64,000 bases of DNA, taken from the NCBI RefSeq assembly GCF_002251755.1, contig NZ_NOXT01000123.1, forward strand, positions 119,280 to 183,279, written 5' to 3'. Position 1 is the first letter of the stretch, and the number at the start of each line of letters is the position of its first letter. The notes beneath the pieces were generated by a model that saw only the letters and a list, made by a program, of their open reading frames with translations, was not told the origin of the DNA and searched no databases. This document shows positions 35,352 to 44,789 of the stretch, one piece after another. Source of the DNA: Sandarakinorhabdus cyanobacteriorum. Lineage in GTDB: Bacteria > Pseudomonadota > Alphaproteobacteria > Sphingomonadales > Sphingomonadaceae. Both the position numbers and the translations under genes were made by a program.

Positions 35352-36209
35352 TCAGGCCGGATCGTCATACAGCAGGGTGATGCTGATCCGCCGGTTGCGC
35401 GGGTCGGTGGGATTGTCCTTCACATAGGGGTCGGTGTCGGCCACGCCTTCGATGCGGCGGAAACGTTCGCCGGGGATGCCAGCGCCCATCAGCAGCCGCC
35501 GTGTGGCATCGGCACGGGCAGTTGAAAGACTCCAGTTGGATTTGTCGCCCGACCGGGAAAAGCCCAGCGCATCGGTGTGGCCGCGCACGGTCAGCCGGTT
35601 GGGCGTGTCGCTGATCGCCTGCGCGACCGTCTGCACCAGCCGGCCGGCGGCCTGGGTGGGGGCGGCGGTGCCCAGCGCGAACATGGTGAAATCGGCGCGC
35701 TCCACCAGATCGATGCGCAGGCCATCGCGGGTCTTCACGAATTTCACCTGGCCCTGCAGGCCCTTCAGGGTCGGGTCCGCCGCCATCTTGCGCTTGATCA
35801 ACTGGGTCAGCTGATCGAACGCCTGGCGCTGTGCATCGCGGCCCTGGCCTTGTTCACGGTCGGGGCTGGGGGTGCTGTTGTCGCTGCCCGCTGCGGTCAC
35901 CGGCCGCCGCCCTTCGGTTTCCGGCCGCACCGACGTGCCATCGGGCGCCACCACCGATTTGCCGCCGAACAGGCCGTTCGATCCACCGCTGTTCTGCAGC
36001 TGGATCACGGTGGGGGTGAAATAATCGGCAATCCCCTTGCGCTGCTGCTCGTTGGTCGCCCCCAGGATCCACAACAGCATGAAAAACGCCATCATCGCCG
36101 TCACGAAATCGGCATAGGCAATCTTCCACGCGCCGCCGTGGTGGCCATGGCCATGGCCCTTGACCTTCTTGATGATGATTTCGGGTTCGATCAGGCCTTC
36201 GGGCTTCAC
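35352..36209 (-). CDS. motB: Flagellar motor stator protein MotB
   Basis: The 285-residue protein has one N-terminal membrane helix with the proton-binding aspartate in YADFVTAMMAFFMLLW (D34), a plug/linker region and a C-terminal OmpA-like peptidoglycan-binding domain (VRGHTDALG ... STARADATRRLL ... NRRISITLL). A histidine-rich stretch (GHGHGHHGG, residues 18-26) precedes the helix. It overlaps motA by four bases. Confidence 0.94.
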   Translation of the reverse strand: MKPEGLIEPEIIIKKVKGHGHGHHGGAWKIAYADFVTAMMAFFMLLWILGATNEQQRKGIADYFTPTVIQLQNSGGSNGLFGGKSVVAPDGTSVRPETEGRRPVTAAGSDNSTPSPDREQGQGRDAQRQAFDQLTQLIKRKMAADPTLKGLQGQVKFVKTRDGLRIDLVERADFTMFALGTAAPTQAAGRLVQTVAQAISDTPNRLTVRGHTDALGFSRSGDKSNWSLSTARADATRRLLMGAGIPGERFRRIEGVADTDPYVKDNPTDPRNRRISITLLYDDPA

Positions 36210-37072
36210 TTCGCCGTCCTCATGCCATCAAAAATCTCGCTGAACGTCGGCTGGTGGGTGGGACTGATGGCGGTGCGGGCGGCCTCGATCACCAGTGGTT
36301 GCGGCTGGCCTTTCAGGGTCGCCACGATCACGCGGCGCACCACCAGGTAAATCTCGCTGTCCTCATCGATCACCGCCTTCAGCCGCGATGCCAGCGGGCC
36401 CACCATGCCGTAACTCAGCAGCACGCCCAGGAAGGTGCCGACCAGCGCCGAACCCACCATGGCGCCCAGGATGGCCGGCGGCTTGTCGATGCTGCCCATC
36501 GTCTTGATCACGCCCAGCACGACCGCCACGATGCCCAGCGCCGGCAACGCGTCCGACATGGTCTGCAGCCGCTCCACCGGTTTCAGGGCAGCGTGATGAT
36601 GCGTCTCGATATGGGTGTCGATCACCTCCTCCACCGCCATGGGGGACAAGGTGCCGGTGGAAACCACCAGCAGCCGGATCGAATCCGTCACCAGGCTGAT
36701 GAAGAAATGATCGCCGGCAAACTGGGGATATTCGGCAAAGATGCTCGATGATTTCGGGTCCTCGATATGGGGTTCCACGGCCGTTGGCCCATCGGTGCGG
36801 AACAACCGCATCAACCGCGCCGTCAGGAAGATCGCCGCGCCATAATCGGCCTTCTTGTACTTGGGGCCCTTCACCACGCGGCCCAGCCCGCCGCCCATCT
36901 CCTTGATGCCCTTGATGTCTGTCGCCACCAGCGTCGCGCCGGCCGCCGCCCCGCCAATGATCAGGAATTCGTGCGGCAGCGCGTGCAGCACCGGGCCCAG
37001 GCTGCCGCCGGTGATGGCAAAGCCGCCAAACACCATGACAATCAGCACGACAAGTCCAACGATGGACAGCAT
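36206..37072 (-). CDS. motA: Flagellar motor stator protein MotA
   Basis: The 288-residue protein has four membrane helices and a large cytoplasmic loop. Family signs include FEEA-type region ETHHHAALKPVERLQTMSDALPALGIVAVVLGV and GSALVGTFLGVLLSYGMVGPLA. MotA forms the proton channel with MotB. The start is ATG 37072, with GGGGAGG upstream and a sigma-28-type promoter at 37113-37139. Confidence 0.93.
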   Translation of the reverse strand: MLSIVGLVVLIVMVFGGFAITGGSLGPVLHALPHEFLIIGGAAAGATLVATDIKGIKEMGGGLGRVVKGPKYKKADYGAAIFLTARLMRLFRTDGPTAVEPHIEDPKSSSIFAEYPQFAGDHFFISLVTDSIRLLVVSTGTLSPMAVEEVIDTHIETHHHAALKPVERLQTMSDALPALGIVAVVLGVIKTMGSIDKPPAILGAMVGSALVGTFLGVLLSYGMVGPLASRLKAVIDEDSEIYLVVRRVIVATLKGQPQPLVIEAARTAISPTHQPTFSEIFDGMRTAK

Positions 37073-37112
37073 GGATAGGCGGGCCTCCCCCCGGGTGGTT
37101 GCGTCCCACCCG

Positions 37113-37139
37113 GTTACGGCCACTGCCAAAGCGGATTTA
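37113..37139 (-). promoter_or_regulatory. Putative sigma-28 (FliA) promoter for motAB
   Basis: On the minus strand TAAA (37139-37136), exactly 15 bases, then GCCGTAAC (37120-37113) approximate the FliA consensus TAAA-N15-GCCGATAA. motAB are FliA-dependent in many bacteria, and FliA is encoded at 50105. A GC hairpin (37091-37113) overlaps the expected start. Confidence 0.5.
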
Positions 37140-37156
37140 ATCCCGCCGTTTTGGCG

Positions 37157-38128
37157 CTATCGCAACTGGTCCCACAAGGACAGGCTCGACATCCGGGCAA
37201 AACTGGCCTGCGCCGCCTCCAATATGGTCGTCAGCCGGTCCAGCCGGGCGATCGCCTCCACCATGTCGGTCTCCTCCAGCCGGCTGATGTCACGGCGCCA
37301 TTGCAGCTGGCTTGCGTCGAGCCGCTGGGCTTCCGCCTCCAGCCGGGCGCCGCGCGTGCCCAGCAGGGCCTGGCCAGCAGCCAGCCGCTCGATATGGCCA
37401 TCCACGGCGGCAATGGCCTCATCCATGCCAGCCTCGAAGAAATCGGGGCGCGGCTCCACCAGGCTGGCGGCCAGATGCGCCAGGCTGTCGAACAGATTGC
37501 GGGTGCGTGGCGGCGGCGGGACCGTGGGATCGGCCGGCGGTGCCATCGGATCGGGCGGGGGCAGGGGGTCGGTCACGCCAAACGCCTCCGGCCCGCTGAT
37601 GCCGGCGGGCAGGGTGCGCCCGGCCACCGCCACCTGTGGCGGTGCCCCCAGCCCGGCCCAGGCGGCCAGCCCATCGGCATCATCGGCATAGGCGGGGGCA
37701 AGGCCGGCGCCGGCAAACAGCGCCTCGCCATCCGGGCCCTGCGCTTCCGCCAGCCCGCGCGCTGCGGCCAGAAGTTCGCTCACCTCCAGCGCCAGCACCT
37801 GCCGGTCCCCGGCGTTCAGCGTGGCATTGCGCCCGGCCAGCGCCAGTTCCTTGGCGCGCGCCACCATGTCGGCAATGCCGGCCAGCGCGGTCTCGCTGGC
37901 GGTCAGCCGGGCGGCGGCGGCGTCCATCGCCTTCCGCTGCGCCTCGCCAGCGGTATCGGCCCGCTTCAGCGTGGCGGCGCGGGCAAAGGGAATGGCATCA
38001 TCACCCGGCTTCGTCACCCGCTTGCCGGTGCTGATCTGCTGCTGCACCTCGGCCGCTTCAGTGGAAAGCCGGGTCAGCCGGCGCACGGCGGCATCATGGC
38101 CCGACCGGCTGGAAAGCGGCGGGATCAT
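37157..38128 (-). CDS. flgL: Flagellar hook-filament junction protein FlgL
   Basis: The 323-residue protein (HAP3) links the hook to the filament. It has the flagellin-like N-terminus with QQQISTGKRVTKPGDDAIPF (residues 29-48) and the C-terminal coiled coil SRLEETDMVEAIARLDRLTTI. A proline-rich insertion (PPPDPMAPPADPTVPPPP) sits in the variable middle. It is the last gene of the flg operon and overlaps flgK by four bases. Confidence 0.88.
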   Translation of the reverse strand: MIPPLSSRSGHDAAVRRLTRLSTEAAEVQQQISTGKRVTKPGDDAIPFARAATLKRADTAGEAQRKAMDAAAARLTASETALAGIADMVARAKELALAGRNATLNAGDRQVLALEVSELLAAARGLAEAQGPDGEALFAGAGLAPAYADDADGLAAWAGLGAPPQVAVAGRTLPAGISGPEAFGVTDPLPPPDPMAPPADPTVPPPPRTRNLFDSLAHLAASLVEPRPDFFEAGMDEAIAAVDGHIERLAAGQALLGTRGARLEAEAQRLDASQLQWRRDISRLEETDMVEAIARLDRLTTILEAAQASFARMSSLSLWDQLR

Positions 38129-39993
38129 CGCGTCAGGCCCAAAATCTGGTCAAGCAGGTCGCGTGCCACGCCCACCACCTGGGCATTGGCGCGATAGGCC
38201 GCCTGCAGCCGGGTCAACTCGGCCGCCTCGCGCTCCAGGTCCACGCCCGAAACGGCATCATTGGCCCGGCCCGTGTCCTCCTTCAGCGCCGCTGCTGCCG
38301 CCTCCAGCCGGCGCGTGTCGGCCACGCGGCTGCCGATGCCGGCCAGTTCGGCATCCAGCTGGGCTTCCAGCCCGCCGTTCGGCCCCGGCTGCGCCCGCCG
38401 TGCCGCCAGCGCCAGGGCACCCCGATTGTCCTGCGCGCCAGCCGGGGTGGGCGCGATGCGGAAGATTGTGCCATCCGCCCCCGCCGGCACCGTGAAGCGC
38501 AGCCCCGGGCCTTCGATCAGGCTGCCATCGGCTGGCACCGTGGCAAGCAGGGTGACACCGCTCGGGTCGCGCACCTCGGCCAGCCCGCCCGGCACAAGCG
38601 TGATCCGCCAGGGCGGCGGCGTGGTGTCGCCACCGGGCAAGGCCAGCGCCGTCGCGTCATCGGCGATCGTGGGCAGGCGCGTCGCATCGGGCGGGCCGTC
38701 CACCTGCCAGCGCCCCGCCGCCGCCACTTGGCCCGGTGCCAGCGGCCGCAGGCTGAGGCCCCGGGCACCGCCCAGCGGCTGCAGATCCCATTGGTCGCCC
38801 GCCACCGCGCCGGCGCCGATGGTCACGGTCAAGCCATCGAGCAGCAGCGGCGATGTCCCCGTCACGCTGGCGCTGCCATCGCCGCGCACCAGCGTGAAGC
38901 CGGCGGCATCGGCCAGCAGGCGATAGCCGGATGGATCAGGCACGCTGCCATCGGCCAGCACCACATCCACCGGCGCACTGCCGGCATTGGCCTTGCCCAC
39001 CGTGCTGCCTATGCCGGTGGTGGCAAAGATGGCCGTGCCCGGCTGGCCGGCGCCATCGATGCCCTGTGCGTGCCAATCGTTGATCAGGCTGGCAAACTGG
39101 CTGGCCTGGCCATCCAGCGCGGCACGGGCGCGGATGATCTCGCCGCTGGCCTCCAGCAGGCCCGCCAACCGGCCCGAAGCCGGCAGCCGCAGCGGTTGCG
39201 GATCAAATTCGGGGTTCAGCAGCACGGTCTGGCCATCAGCCGCCACACCGATGCGGCTGGCATTGCCGGCAAAGGGCACGATGGTCACCGCCGATGGGCC
39301 AAAGCCCAGCTTCACCTCCACCGCGCCGCGCCGGCCCTCGCTGATGCTGATCCGCACCTCGTCGGCCAGATCGCGCAGCAGGCTGTCGCGATTGTCGAGC
39401 AGGCCATTGGCCGCCGTGTCGCCCTCGTCGCCGCGCCGCAGTTGCTCGTTCACCTTGGCCAGGGCGGCGGCCAGATCATTCACCCGCCGCGCGCTCAAGG
39501 CCGCCTCGGCGCGGATATCCTGCTCCAGATTGTCAAGATCACCGCCCAGGCTGTTGAAACCATTGGCGGCATCATCGGCAGCGTTCAGAAAGGCGATGCG
39601 CGCCGCGCCCTGGGTTGGCGCCGCCGCCAGCGCGGTGCCGGCATCGAAAAAGGCCCCCAGCCGGGTCGCCACCGCCGCCGTGGTCGACAGGGATTCCAGC
39701 CGTTCCAGCCAGTCCAGCCGGGCGCCCAGCCGGGCCTGATCGCCGCTGGCCACGCGCGCCGCATTGGCCTTCAGCGCATCGACATCGCGCACCACGCCGC
39801 CCGTGCGCACCCCGGCGCCCGAAAGACTGGCCCGTTCCAGCGGCCCGCCGCGCCCGGCCGGCATCGTCGCCAACACGGCGCGCCGCCGCACATAGCCCGG
39901 CGTGTCGGCATTGGCGACATTGTCGCCGGTGGCGTTCAGCGCATTCTGGAAGGCCAGCACGCCCGACCGGCCCAGCGCCAGCAGATCCATCAT
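38125..39993 (-). CDS. flgK: Flagellar hook-associated protein FlgK
   Basis: The 622-residue HAP1 starts MMDLLALGRSGVLAFQNALN and shows the rod/hook family N-terminus NVANADTPGYVRRRAVL (about 26-42), the domain with DNLEQDIRAEAALSARRVNDL and the C-terminal helix VSGVDLEREAAELTRLQAAY. Length is as expected (550-650). It overlaps flgJ and flgL by four bases each. Confidence 0.93.
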   Translation of the reverse strand: MMDLLALGRSGVLAFQNALNATGDNVANADTPGYVRRRAVLATMPAGRGGPLERASLSGAGVRTGGVVRDVDALKANAARVASGDQARLGARLDWLERLESLSTTAAVATRLGAFFDAGTALAAAPTQGAARIAFLNAADDAANGFNSLGGDLDNLEQDIRAEAALSARRVNDLAAALAKVNEQLRRGDEGDTAANGLLDNRDSLLRDLADEVRISISEGRRGAVEVKLGFGPSAVTIVPFAGNASRIGVAADGQTVLLNPEFDPQPLRLPASGRLAGLLEASGEIIRARAALDGQASQFASLINDWHAQGIDGAGQPGTAIFATTGIGSTVGKANAGSAPVDVVLADGSVPDPSGYRLLADAAGFTLVRGDGSASVTGTSPLLLDGLTVTIGAGAVAGDQWDLQPLGGARGLSLRPLAPGQVAAAGRWQVDGPPDATRLPTIADDATALALPGGDTTPPPWRITLVPGGLAEVRDPSGVTLLATVPADGSLIEGPGLRFTVPAGADGTIFRIAPTPAGAQDNRGALALAARRAQPGPNGGLEAQLDAELAGIGSRVADTRRLEAAAAALKEDTGRANDAVSGVDLEREAAELTRLQAAYRANAQVVGVARDLLDQILGLTR

Positions 39994-40274
39994 GGCCGTG
40001 CCCCTTTCGCCAGCAACTGCGCCAGGCCCAGCGGCGCAGCGCCGGCAATGATGCGGCCCTGTTGCTCGTCGATCAGATCGCGGATCTGGTCATTGCCGCC
40101 CATCAGATCATCGCCCAGCTTCGCACTGCGCGCCGTCTTCAACAGCCGGGTGACCAGCAGCGCCTCGAAATCGCCGGCCGCCTTGTCGCGCGCCTTGGCT
40201 TCGGCCGCAGGCGTGGGCCGCTGGCCGGGCTGCAACAGGGCAGGCAATGCCAGGATGGGGGGCTGCAACTGCAT
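39990..40274 (-). CDS. flgJ: Rod-binding protein FlgJ, N-terminal domain only
   Basis: The 94-residue protein matches the rod-scaffold domain of FlgJ: AAGDFEALLVTRLLKTAR (about 33-50) and GGNDQIRDLIDEQQGRIIA. The C-terminal peptidoglycan hydrolase domain of enterobacterial FlgJ is absent, as is usual in alphaproteobacteria; the transglycosylase at 47305 probably replaces it. Confidence 0.9.
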   Translation of the reverse strand: MQLQPPILALPALLQPGQRPTPAAEAKARDKAAGDFEALLVTRLLKTARSAKLGDDLMGGNDQIRDLIDEQQGRIIAGAAPLGLAQLLAKGARP

Positions 40275-41359
40275 CAGATCACCACCAGCTCGGCGCGCAG
40301 GGCACCGGCTGCCTTCAAGGCTTCCAATATGGCCACCAGATCGCCCGGCGCCGCGCCCAGTGCGTTCACGGCGTCAACAATCTCCGAAAGCCGGGCGCCC
40401 GGTGCAAACAGGTTCATGCGGGCGTTGGTTTCGCCGGCTTCCACATTGGATTGCTGGGTCACCGTCGTCTGTCCGCGACCGAAGGGATTGGGCTGGCTGG
40501 CCTGCTGATTCTCGGTCACCCGCACCACCAGGCTGCCATGGGCCACGGCGGCGGGCAGGATGCGCACCTCGCCGGAAATCACCACCGTGCCGGTGCGGGC
40601 ATTCACGATCACCCGGGCCGGCGGCGGCGCCAGCGCCACGTTCAGCCCTTCGATGGTGCTGGCCATGGCGATGCGGCGTTCCGCCTGGTCCGGCGCGTTC
40701 AGCCGCACGCGCACGCCATCCTCGGCATTGGCGACCACGCCATTGAAATGCCGGTTGATCGCCGCCACCACGGCGCTGGCGGCGGAAAAATCCGGCTCGT
40801 TCAGGTCCAGATACATCGGGCCCTTTTCGGCAAAGGGCGATGGCACCACCCGTTCCACCACCCCGCCGGCCGGCACCCGGCCACTCGTCGGCGTGCCCGC
40901 CACGATGCGGCTGCCATCGCGGCCTTCCGCGCCAAAGCCGCCCACCGCCAGGCTGCCTTGCGCCAGTGCATAAATCTCACCATCCGGCCCCTGCAGCGCG
41001 GTCAGCAGCAGGGTGCCGCCGCGCAAGGATTTGGCCTGACCCAGCGCCGATACCGTCACATCCAGCCGCTGGCCCGGCTTGGCAAAGGCCGGCAGCTCCG
41101 CCGTCACCATCACGGCCGCCGCATTGCGCAGCTGCGGGTTCACGCCCGGCGGCAGCTGCACGCCCAGGCGCGTGGCCGCCGATTTCAGCGACTGGATGGT
41201 CAATTCCAGATTCTGGTCGCCACTGCCGGTCAGGCCAACCACGATGCCATAACCGGTCAGCGCGTTGGCCCGCACGCCGGCAAAGCGCGCGATGTCCTTC
41301 ACCCGCTCCGCCGCGGCCGGCACGGGCAACAGCAGCAAAAGGGCCAGCAGCCAGCGCAT
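40274..41359 (-). CDS. flgI: Flagellar P-ring protein FlgI
   Basis: The 361-residue secreted protein has a signal peptide (residues 1-17, ending AAA-E) and the family pattern RVKDIARFAGVRANALTGYG (19-38), VVGLTGSGD, FGAEGRDGSRIVAG and VNARTGTVVISGEVRI. FlgI polymerises as the periplasmic P-ring around the rod. It overlaps flgH and flgJ by one base each (TGATG junctions). Confidence 0.95.
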   Translation of the reverse strand: MRWLLALLLLLPVPAAAERVKDIARFAGVRANALTGYGIVVGLTGSGDQNLELTIQSLKSAATRLGVQLPPGVNPQLRNAAAVMVTAELPAFAKPGQRLDVTVSALGQAKSLRGGTLLLTALQGPDGEIYALAQGSLAVGGFGAEGRDGSRIVAGTPTSGRVPAGGVVERVVPSPFAEKGPMYLDLNEPDFSAASAVVAAINRHFNGVVANAEDGVRVRLNAPDQAERRIAMASTIEGLNVALAPPPARVIVNARTGTVVISGEVRILPAAVAHGSLVVRVTENQQASQPNPFGRGQTTVTQQSNVEAGETNARMNLFAPGARLSEIVDAVNALGAAPGDLVAILEALKAAGALRAELVVI

Positions 41360-41934
41360 CAGAACGGCGCAATCTTCGCAAAAAAGCGCGCCAGCCAGCC
41401 CTGGCGGCTGTTGTCCGCAACCTGTCCGGTGCCGCCAAAGCGGATCCTGGCATCGGCCACGCGCGTCGATGGCACGCTGTTGTCAAAGCCCAGATCCTCG
41501 GCGCGGATATAGCCGGTCAGCTGCAGATGCTCCTCGCCGCGGTTCAGCATCAGCCGCTTTTCCCCCGCAATGCGCAGCACCCCGCCGGGCAGCACCTCGG
41601 CCACCGTCACCGTGATCTCGCCGTTCAACTCGTTGCGCTGCTCGGCGCTACCAGCCCCCTTGAAGCCCTGGTTGCTGCCGGCCTGCAACGCCTGCTGCGG
41701 CACCCGGCTGAACGGGAAGAATCCGGCAGGCGAAAGCTGTTGTCGCTCTCGCGGGCGGAATCGGCGCTGGCCGATTTGCTGGCGCTGGTCCGCTCCACCA
41801 GCCGGATGGTGACGAGATCCCCCACCCGCCGCGCCCGCCGATCGGTGACCAGGCCAACAAAATGCCACGGGCGGCAGCGTCGGTGTGATCACCGCCAGCC
41901 TGGCCGCCACCAGCAGCAAGGCCGCGTTACACAT
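41359..41934 (-). pseudogene. flgH: Flagellar L-ring protein FlgH, frame disrupted
   Basis: The C-terminal half (LNGEITVTVAEVLPGGVLRI ... LGFDNSVPSTRVADARIRFG) is clearly FlgH and is in one frame with the start at 41934. The middle block, RRARRVGDLVTIRLVERTSA and on to about 41725, is readable only in the -1/+2-shifted frame. Two compensating indels are therefore implied, one between about 41890 and 41840 and one near 41710-41730. The N-terminus also lacks a recognisable lipobox and the usual residues before RRARRVGD. The main frame has no stop, so a protein with a scrambled middle could still be made. Real decay or an assembly error are both possible. Confidence 0.8.
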
Positions 41935-42712
41935 TCTGCACCACATAACGGCCCATCTCATCGGCCGCGTTGATCACCTTGGCATTGATCTCATAAGCGC
42001 GCTGCGTCTCGATCATGTCGACCAACTCCTGCACGGTCGACACATTCGATCCTTCCAGCATGCCCTGCCGGATCGTCCCCATGCCGGCCTGCCCGGCCAC
42101 GCCCAGTGTCGGCGGGCCCGATCCGGCAGTCTCGCGATAGAGATTGTCGCCGATCGGCATCAGGCCAGAAGGGTTCAGAAAGCGCGTCAGCTGCAACTGC
42201 CCCACCTCCACCGGCGCGGACTGGCCGGGCAGGGCGGCGGTCACGATGCCATCGGGGGAGATCACGATCTGCGATGCGCCATCGGGGATCACCAGCGGCT
42301 GCGCCAGCCGCTGGCCCGATGCGGTGACGATTTCGCCGGTGGCCGACAGTTTGAACCCGCCATCGCGGGTATAGCCCACGGTGCCATCGGCCAACTGCAC
42401 CGCGAAGAATCCGGCGCCATCAATGGCCAGGTCCAGCGCATTGTCGGTGGTGATCATGTTGCCTTGCGTGTGGATGCGCTCCGTGCCGGCGATGCGCACG
42501 CCGGTGCCGGTGCCAAGGCCGGTGGCATATTGCGTGTCCGCGCCGCTGGCGGCGCCGGGGTTGCGGTCATCCTGATACATCAGGGCGGCAAAATTGGCCC
42601 GGTCGCGCTTGAACCCGGTGGTGGAGACGTTGGCCAGGTTGTTGGAAATCGTCTTCATGCGGTGGTCAAGCGCATCCAGGCCCGACCGTGCGATCTGCAA
42701 GGCTGTCGTCAT
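41927..42712 (-). CDS. flgG: Flagellar distal rod protein FlgG
   Basis: The 261-residue distal rod protein shows the N-terminal rod signature MKTISNNLANVSTTGFKRD (about 19-37), the characteristic GTGVR motif (ATGLGTGTGVRIAGTER) and the C-terminal NVSTVQELVDMIETQRAYE. Length equals that of E. coli FlgG (260). Confidence 0.96.
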   Translation of the reverse strand: MTTALQIARSGLDALDHRMKTISNNLANVSTTGFKRDRANFAALMYQDDRNPGAASGADTQYATGLGTGTGVRIAGTERIHTQGNMITTDNALDLAIDGAGFFAVQLADGTVGYTRDGGFKLSATGEIVTASGQRLAQPLVIPDGASQIVISPDGIVTAALPGQSAPVEVGQLQLTRFLNPSGLMPIGDNLYRETAGSGPPTLGVAGQAGMGTIRQGMLEGSNVSTVQELVDMIETQRAYEINAKVINAADEMGRYVVQNV

Positions 42713-42722
42713 CGCCGCCTCC

Positions 42723-43481
42723 TCAACTGTTCAGGCCCATCAGCCGGGCCCCCTGTTCGTCCATTTCGGTCGCCAGCTTGATCAGCCGGGCATTCAGCTC
42801 GAACCCGCGCTGTTCCTCCACCAGCTGCACCAGCGCTTCGGCCGCGGTCAGATTGGCGCTTTCCAGCGCGCCGCTTTCCACCCGCGCTTCCGGGTCAGGC
42901 TGCAGCGGCTCCTGTGGCAGAAACAGGCCATCGCCGGCCTTGTCGCGGCTCTTGATGCTGCTGCCGTCCACCAGCTTCAGCCGGCCCAATATCTGCGGCC
43001 CGTCGGGCCCTTGCACCGATACCGTGCCGTCACGGCCGATCACCGGCTCGGCGCCCGGCGGCACCGAAATCGGCGCACCGCTGGCGCTCACCAGCACGCG
43101 GCCATCGCCATTGGCCAGCACGCCGGCGGCGTTCACCACCAGATCGCCGCGCCGTGTATAGGCCTCGCTCAGCTGGCCGCCCACCATCGGGCCCTGCACC
43201 GCCAGCCAGTGCCGGGCCGACAGCGCGATATCCAGTTCGCGGCCCGTGGCGGCAATCTTGCCGGGCTGCTGCGGCGTGGCCAGGCTGGGCGAACCCACCT
43301 GCGCCCGCGCTGCCCACGCCCCGTCCACCGCGGCCCTGGCCGCCATATAGCGGCCTTCCTGCGCCACCACATCGCGGCGAAAGCCCGGCACCTGCGCATT
43401 GGCCAGATTGTTGGCCGTCACCAGGCTTTCGCGGGCCCGCGCCGAAAGGCCGGTCAGGGCGGTGTAGATGACCCGGTCCAT
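42723..43481 (-). CDS. flgF: Flagellar proximal rod protein FlgF
   Basis: The 252-residue protein starts MDRVIYTALTGLSARARESL, has TANNLANAQVPGFRRDVV (about 21-38) and ends with ALVQLVEEQRGFELNARLIK, the common rod/hook C-terminal helix. It lies between flgE and flgG in the usual order. Confidence 0.94.
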   Translation of the reverse strand: MDRVIYTALTGLSARARESLVTANNLANAQVPGFRRDVVAQEGRYMAARAAVDGAWAARAQVGSPSLATPQQPGKIAATGRELDIALSARHWLAVQGPMVGGQLSEAYTRRGDLVVNAAGVLANGDGRVLVSASGAPISVPPGAEPVIGRDGTVSVQGPDGPQILGRLKLVDGSSIKSRDKAGDGLFLPQEPLQPDPEARVESGALESANLTAAEALVQLVEEQRGFELNARLIKLATEMDEQGARLMGLNS

Positions 43482-43490
43482 CGTCCGTCA

Positions 43491-44786
43491 TCAGCTGCGC
43501 AGGTTGATGATTGTCTGCATCAACTGGTTGTCGGTCTCGATCGATTTGGCGCTGGCCTGGAAATTGCGCTGCGCTGCGATCAGGTTGACCAGCTCGGTGG
43601 TCAAATCAACGTTTGACCGCTCCAGATTGCCCGACAAGATGGTGCCCACCCCGCCGCGCCCGGCCTCTGCCGTGATCGCCTCGCCCGATTGCGGTGTCAC
43701 CACCCAGCTGGCATCGCCCGTCTGCTTCAACCCTTGCGGATTGGAGAAGCTGGCCAGCGCCACCTTGCCCAGCGTCTGCACCTCGCCATTGGAGAAACTC
43801 GCCTTCAACAGGCCTTCGGGATCAACCGACACGCTTTCCAACTGGCCGGCCGGGATGCCATCCTGCTGGATCAACGCCACCGAAAACGGCCCGGCCTGCT
43901 GCACAGTGGCAGTGCCATGATCAACTGCGATGGCCAGGTTGCCGCCACCGGTGGGCGGCACGAAGCCATCAAACTGGAACGCCGTGGTGGGTGCCACCAG
44001 CGCGCCATTGCCATCAAATTCCATCGGCAGGCCAGGTGTGCCACCCACATTGAGTTCGGTGTCGCCCACGAACACCCGCGCGGTCCAGCGGTGCACCGGG
44101 TCGGCCAGGGTGGGAACACTGTCCTTCACATAATAGACGGTTGCCGCCAGCGGATTGCCCAGGCTGTCGAACACCGTCGTCGATGTGCTGGCGTTGAAGG
44201 TGGCGGGATCGTTGCGATCAAACACATAGGGGTTGGTGGGCGTGTAGATCGGCCGGTTGGCGATGATCGGCGCATCGGCCGGCAGATTGGCCGAAATGCT
44301 CACCGTGCCGGTGGCCTGCGGCGTGCCAGACGACAAGGGCAGCCGCGCCGACACGGTGGAGGCCAACCCGGTCGCCTGCACCGCGCCATCGGTGGTGGTG
44401 GGGAACAATTGCAGCCGCCGCCCCTGCGCATCCACGATGAAGCGATCCGGCGTCACGCCAAAGCTGCCGTTGCGGGTGAAGGCCGTCTGCACGCCGCCAG
44501 CGCCCGATTTGACGATGAAAAAGCCCTGGCCGGCAATGGTGAGATCCAGCGCGGAGGACGAGGTTTCGGTGGGCCCCTGGCCGAACTGCTGGGTGATGGC
44601 GCGCACCGTGGTGCCCGATCCCGTCACCCGGTTGGGGTTCGACAGCGGCGACAGCGCAATGATGTCGCCAAAGGCCACCCGGCTGCGCTTCAAACCGGTG
44701 GTGCCAACGTTGGCGATGTTGTTGGCAATGGTCGACATTTCAGTCTGGGCACCGGCAAGGCCCGTCATCGCGGTGTAAAAGGCCAT
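43491..44786 (-). CDS. flgE: Flagellar hook protein FlgE
   Basis: The 431-residue hook subunit has MAFYTAMTGLAGAQTEMSTI and ANNIANVGTTGLKRSRV at the N-terminus, variable hook domains (STTVFDSLGNPLAATVYYVK) and the C-terminal NVDLTTELVNLIAAQRNFQA. Length is close to E. coli FlgE (402). It follows flgD after three bases. Confidence 0.96.
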   Translation of the reverse strand: MAFYTAMTGLAGAQTEMSTIANNIANVGTTGLKRSRVAFGDIIALSPLSNPNRVTGSGTTVRAITQQFGQGPTETSSSALDLTIAGQGFFIVKSGAGGVQTAFTRNGSFGVTPDRFIVDAQGRRLQLFPTTTDGAVQATGLASTVSARLPLSSGTPQATGTVSISANLPADAPIIANRPIYTPTNPYVFDRNDPATFNASTSTTVFDSLGNPLAATVYYVKDSVPTLADPVHRWTARVFVGDTELNVGGTPGLPMEFDGNGALVAPTTAFQFDGFVPPTGGGNLAIAVDHGTATVQQAGPFSVALIQQDGIPAGQLESVSVDPEGLLKASFSNGEVQTLGKVALASFSNPQGLKQTGDASWVVTPQSGEAITAEAGRGGVGTILSGNLERSNVDLTTELVNLIAAQRNFQASAKSIETDNQLMQTIINLRS

Positions 44787-44789
44787 GGC

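Noticed and set aside
37091-37113. GC-rich hairpin (8-bp stem CCGGGTGG/CCACCCGG) as a flgL terminator
   Set aside because: No U tract follows, and the predicted motA start point falls within it; it is probably incidental or a short leader structure.
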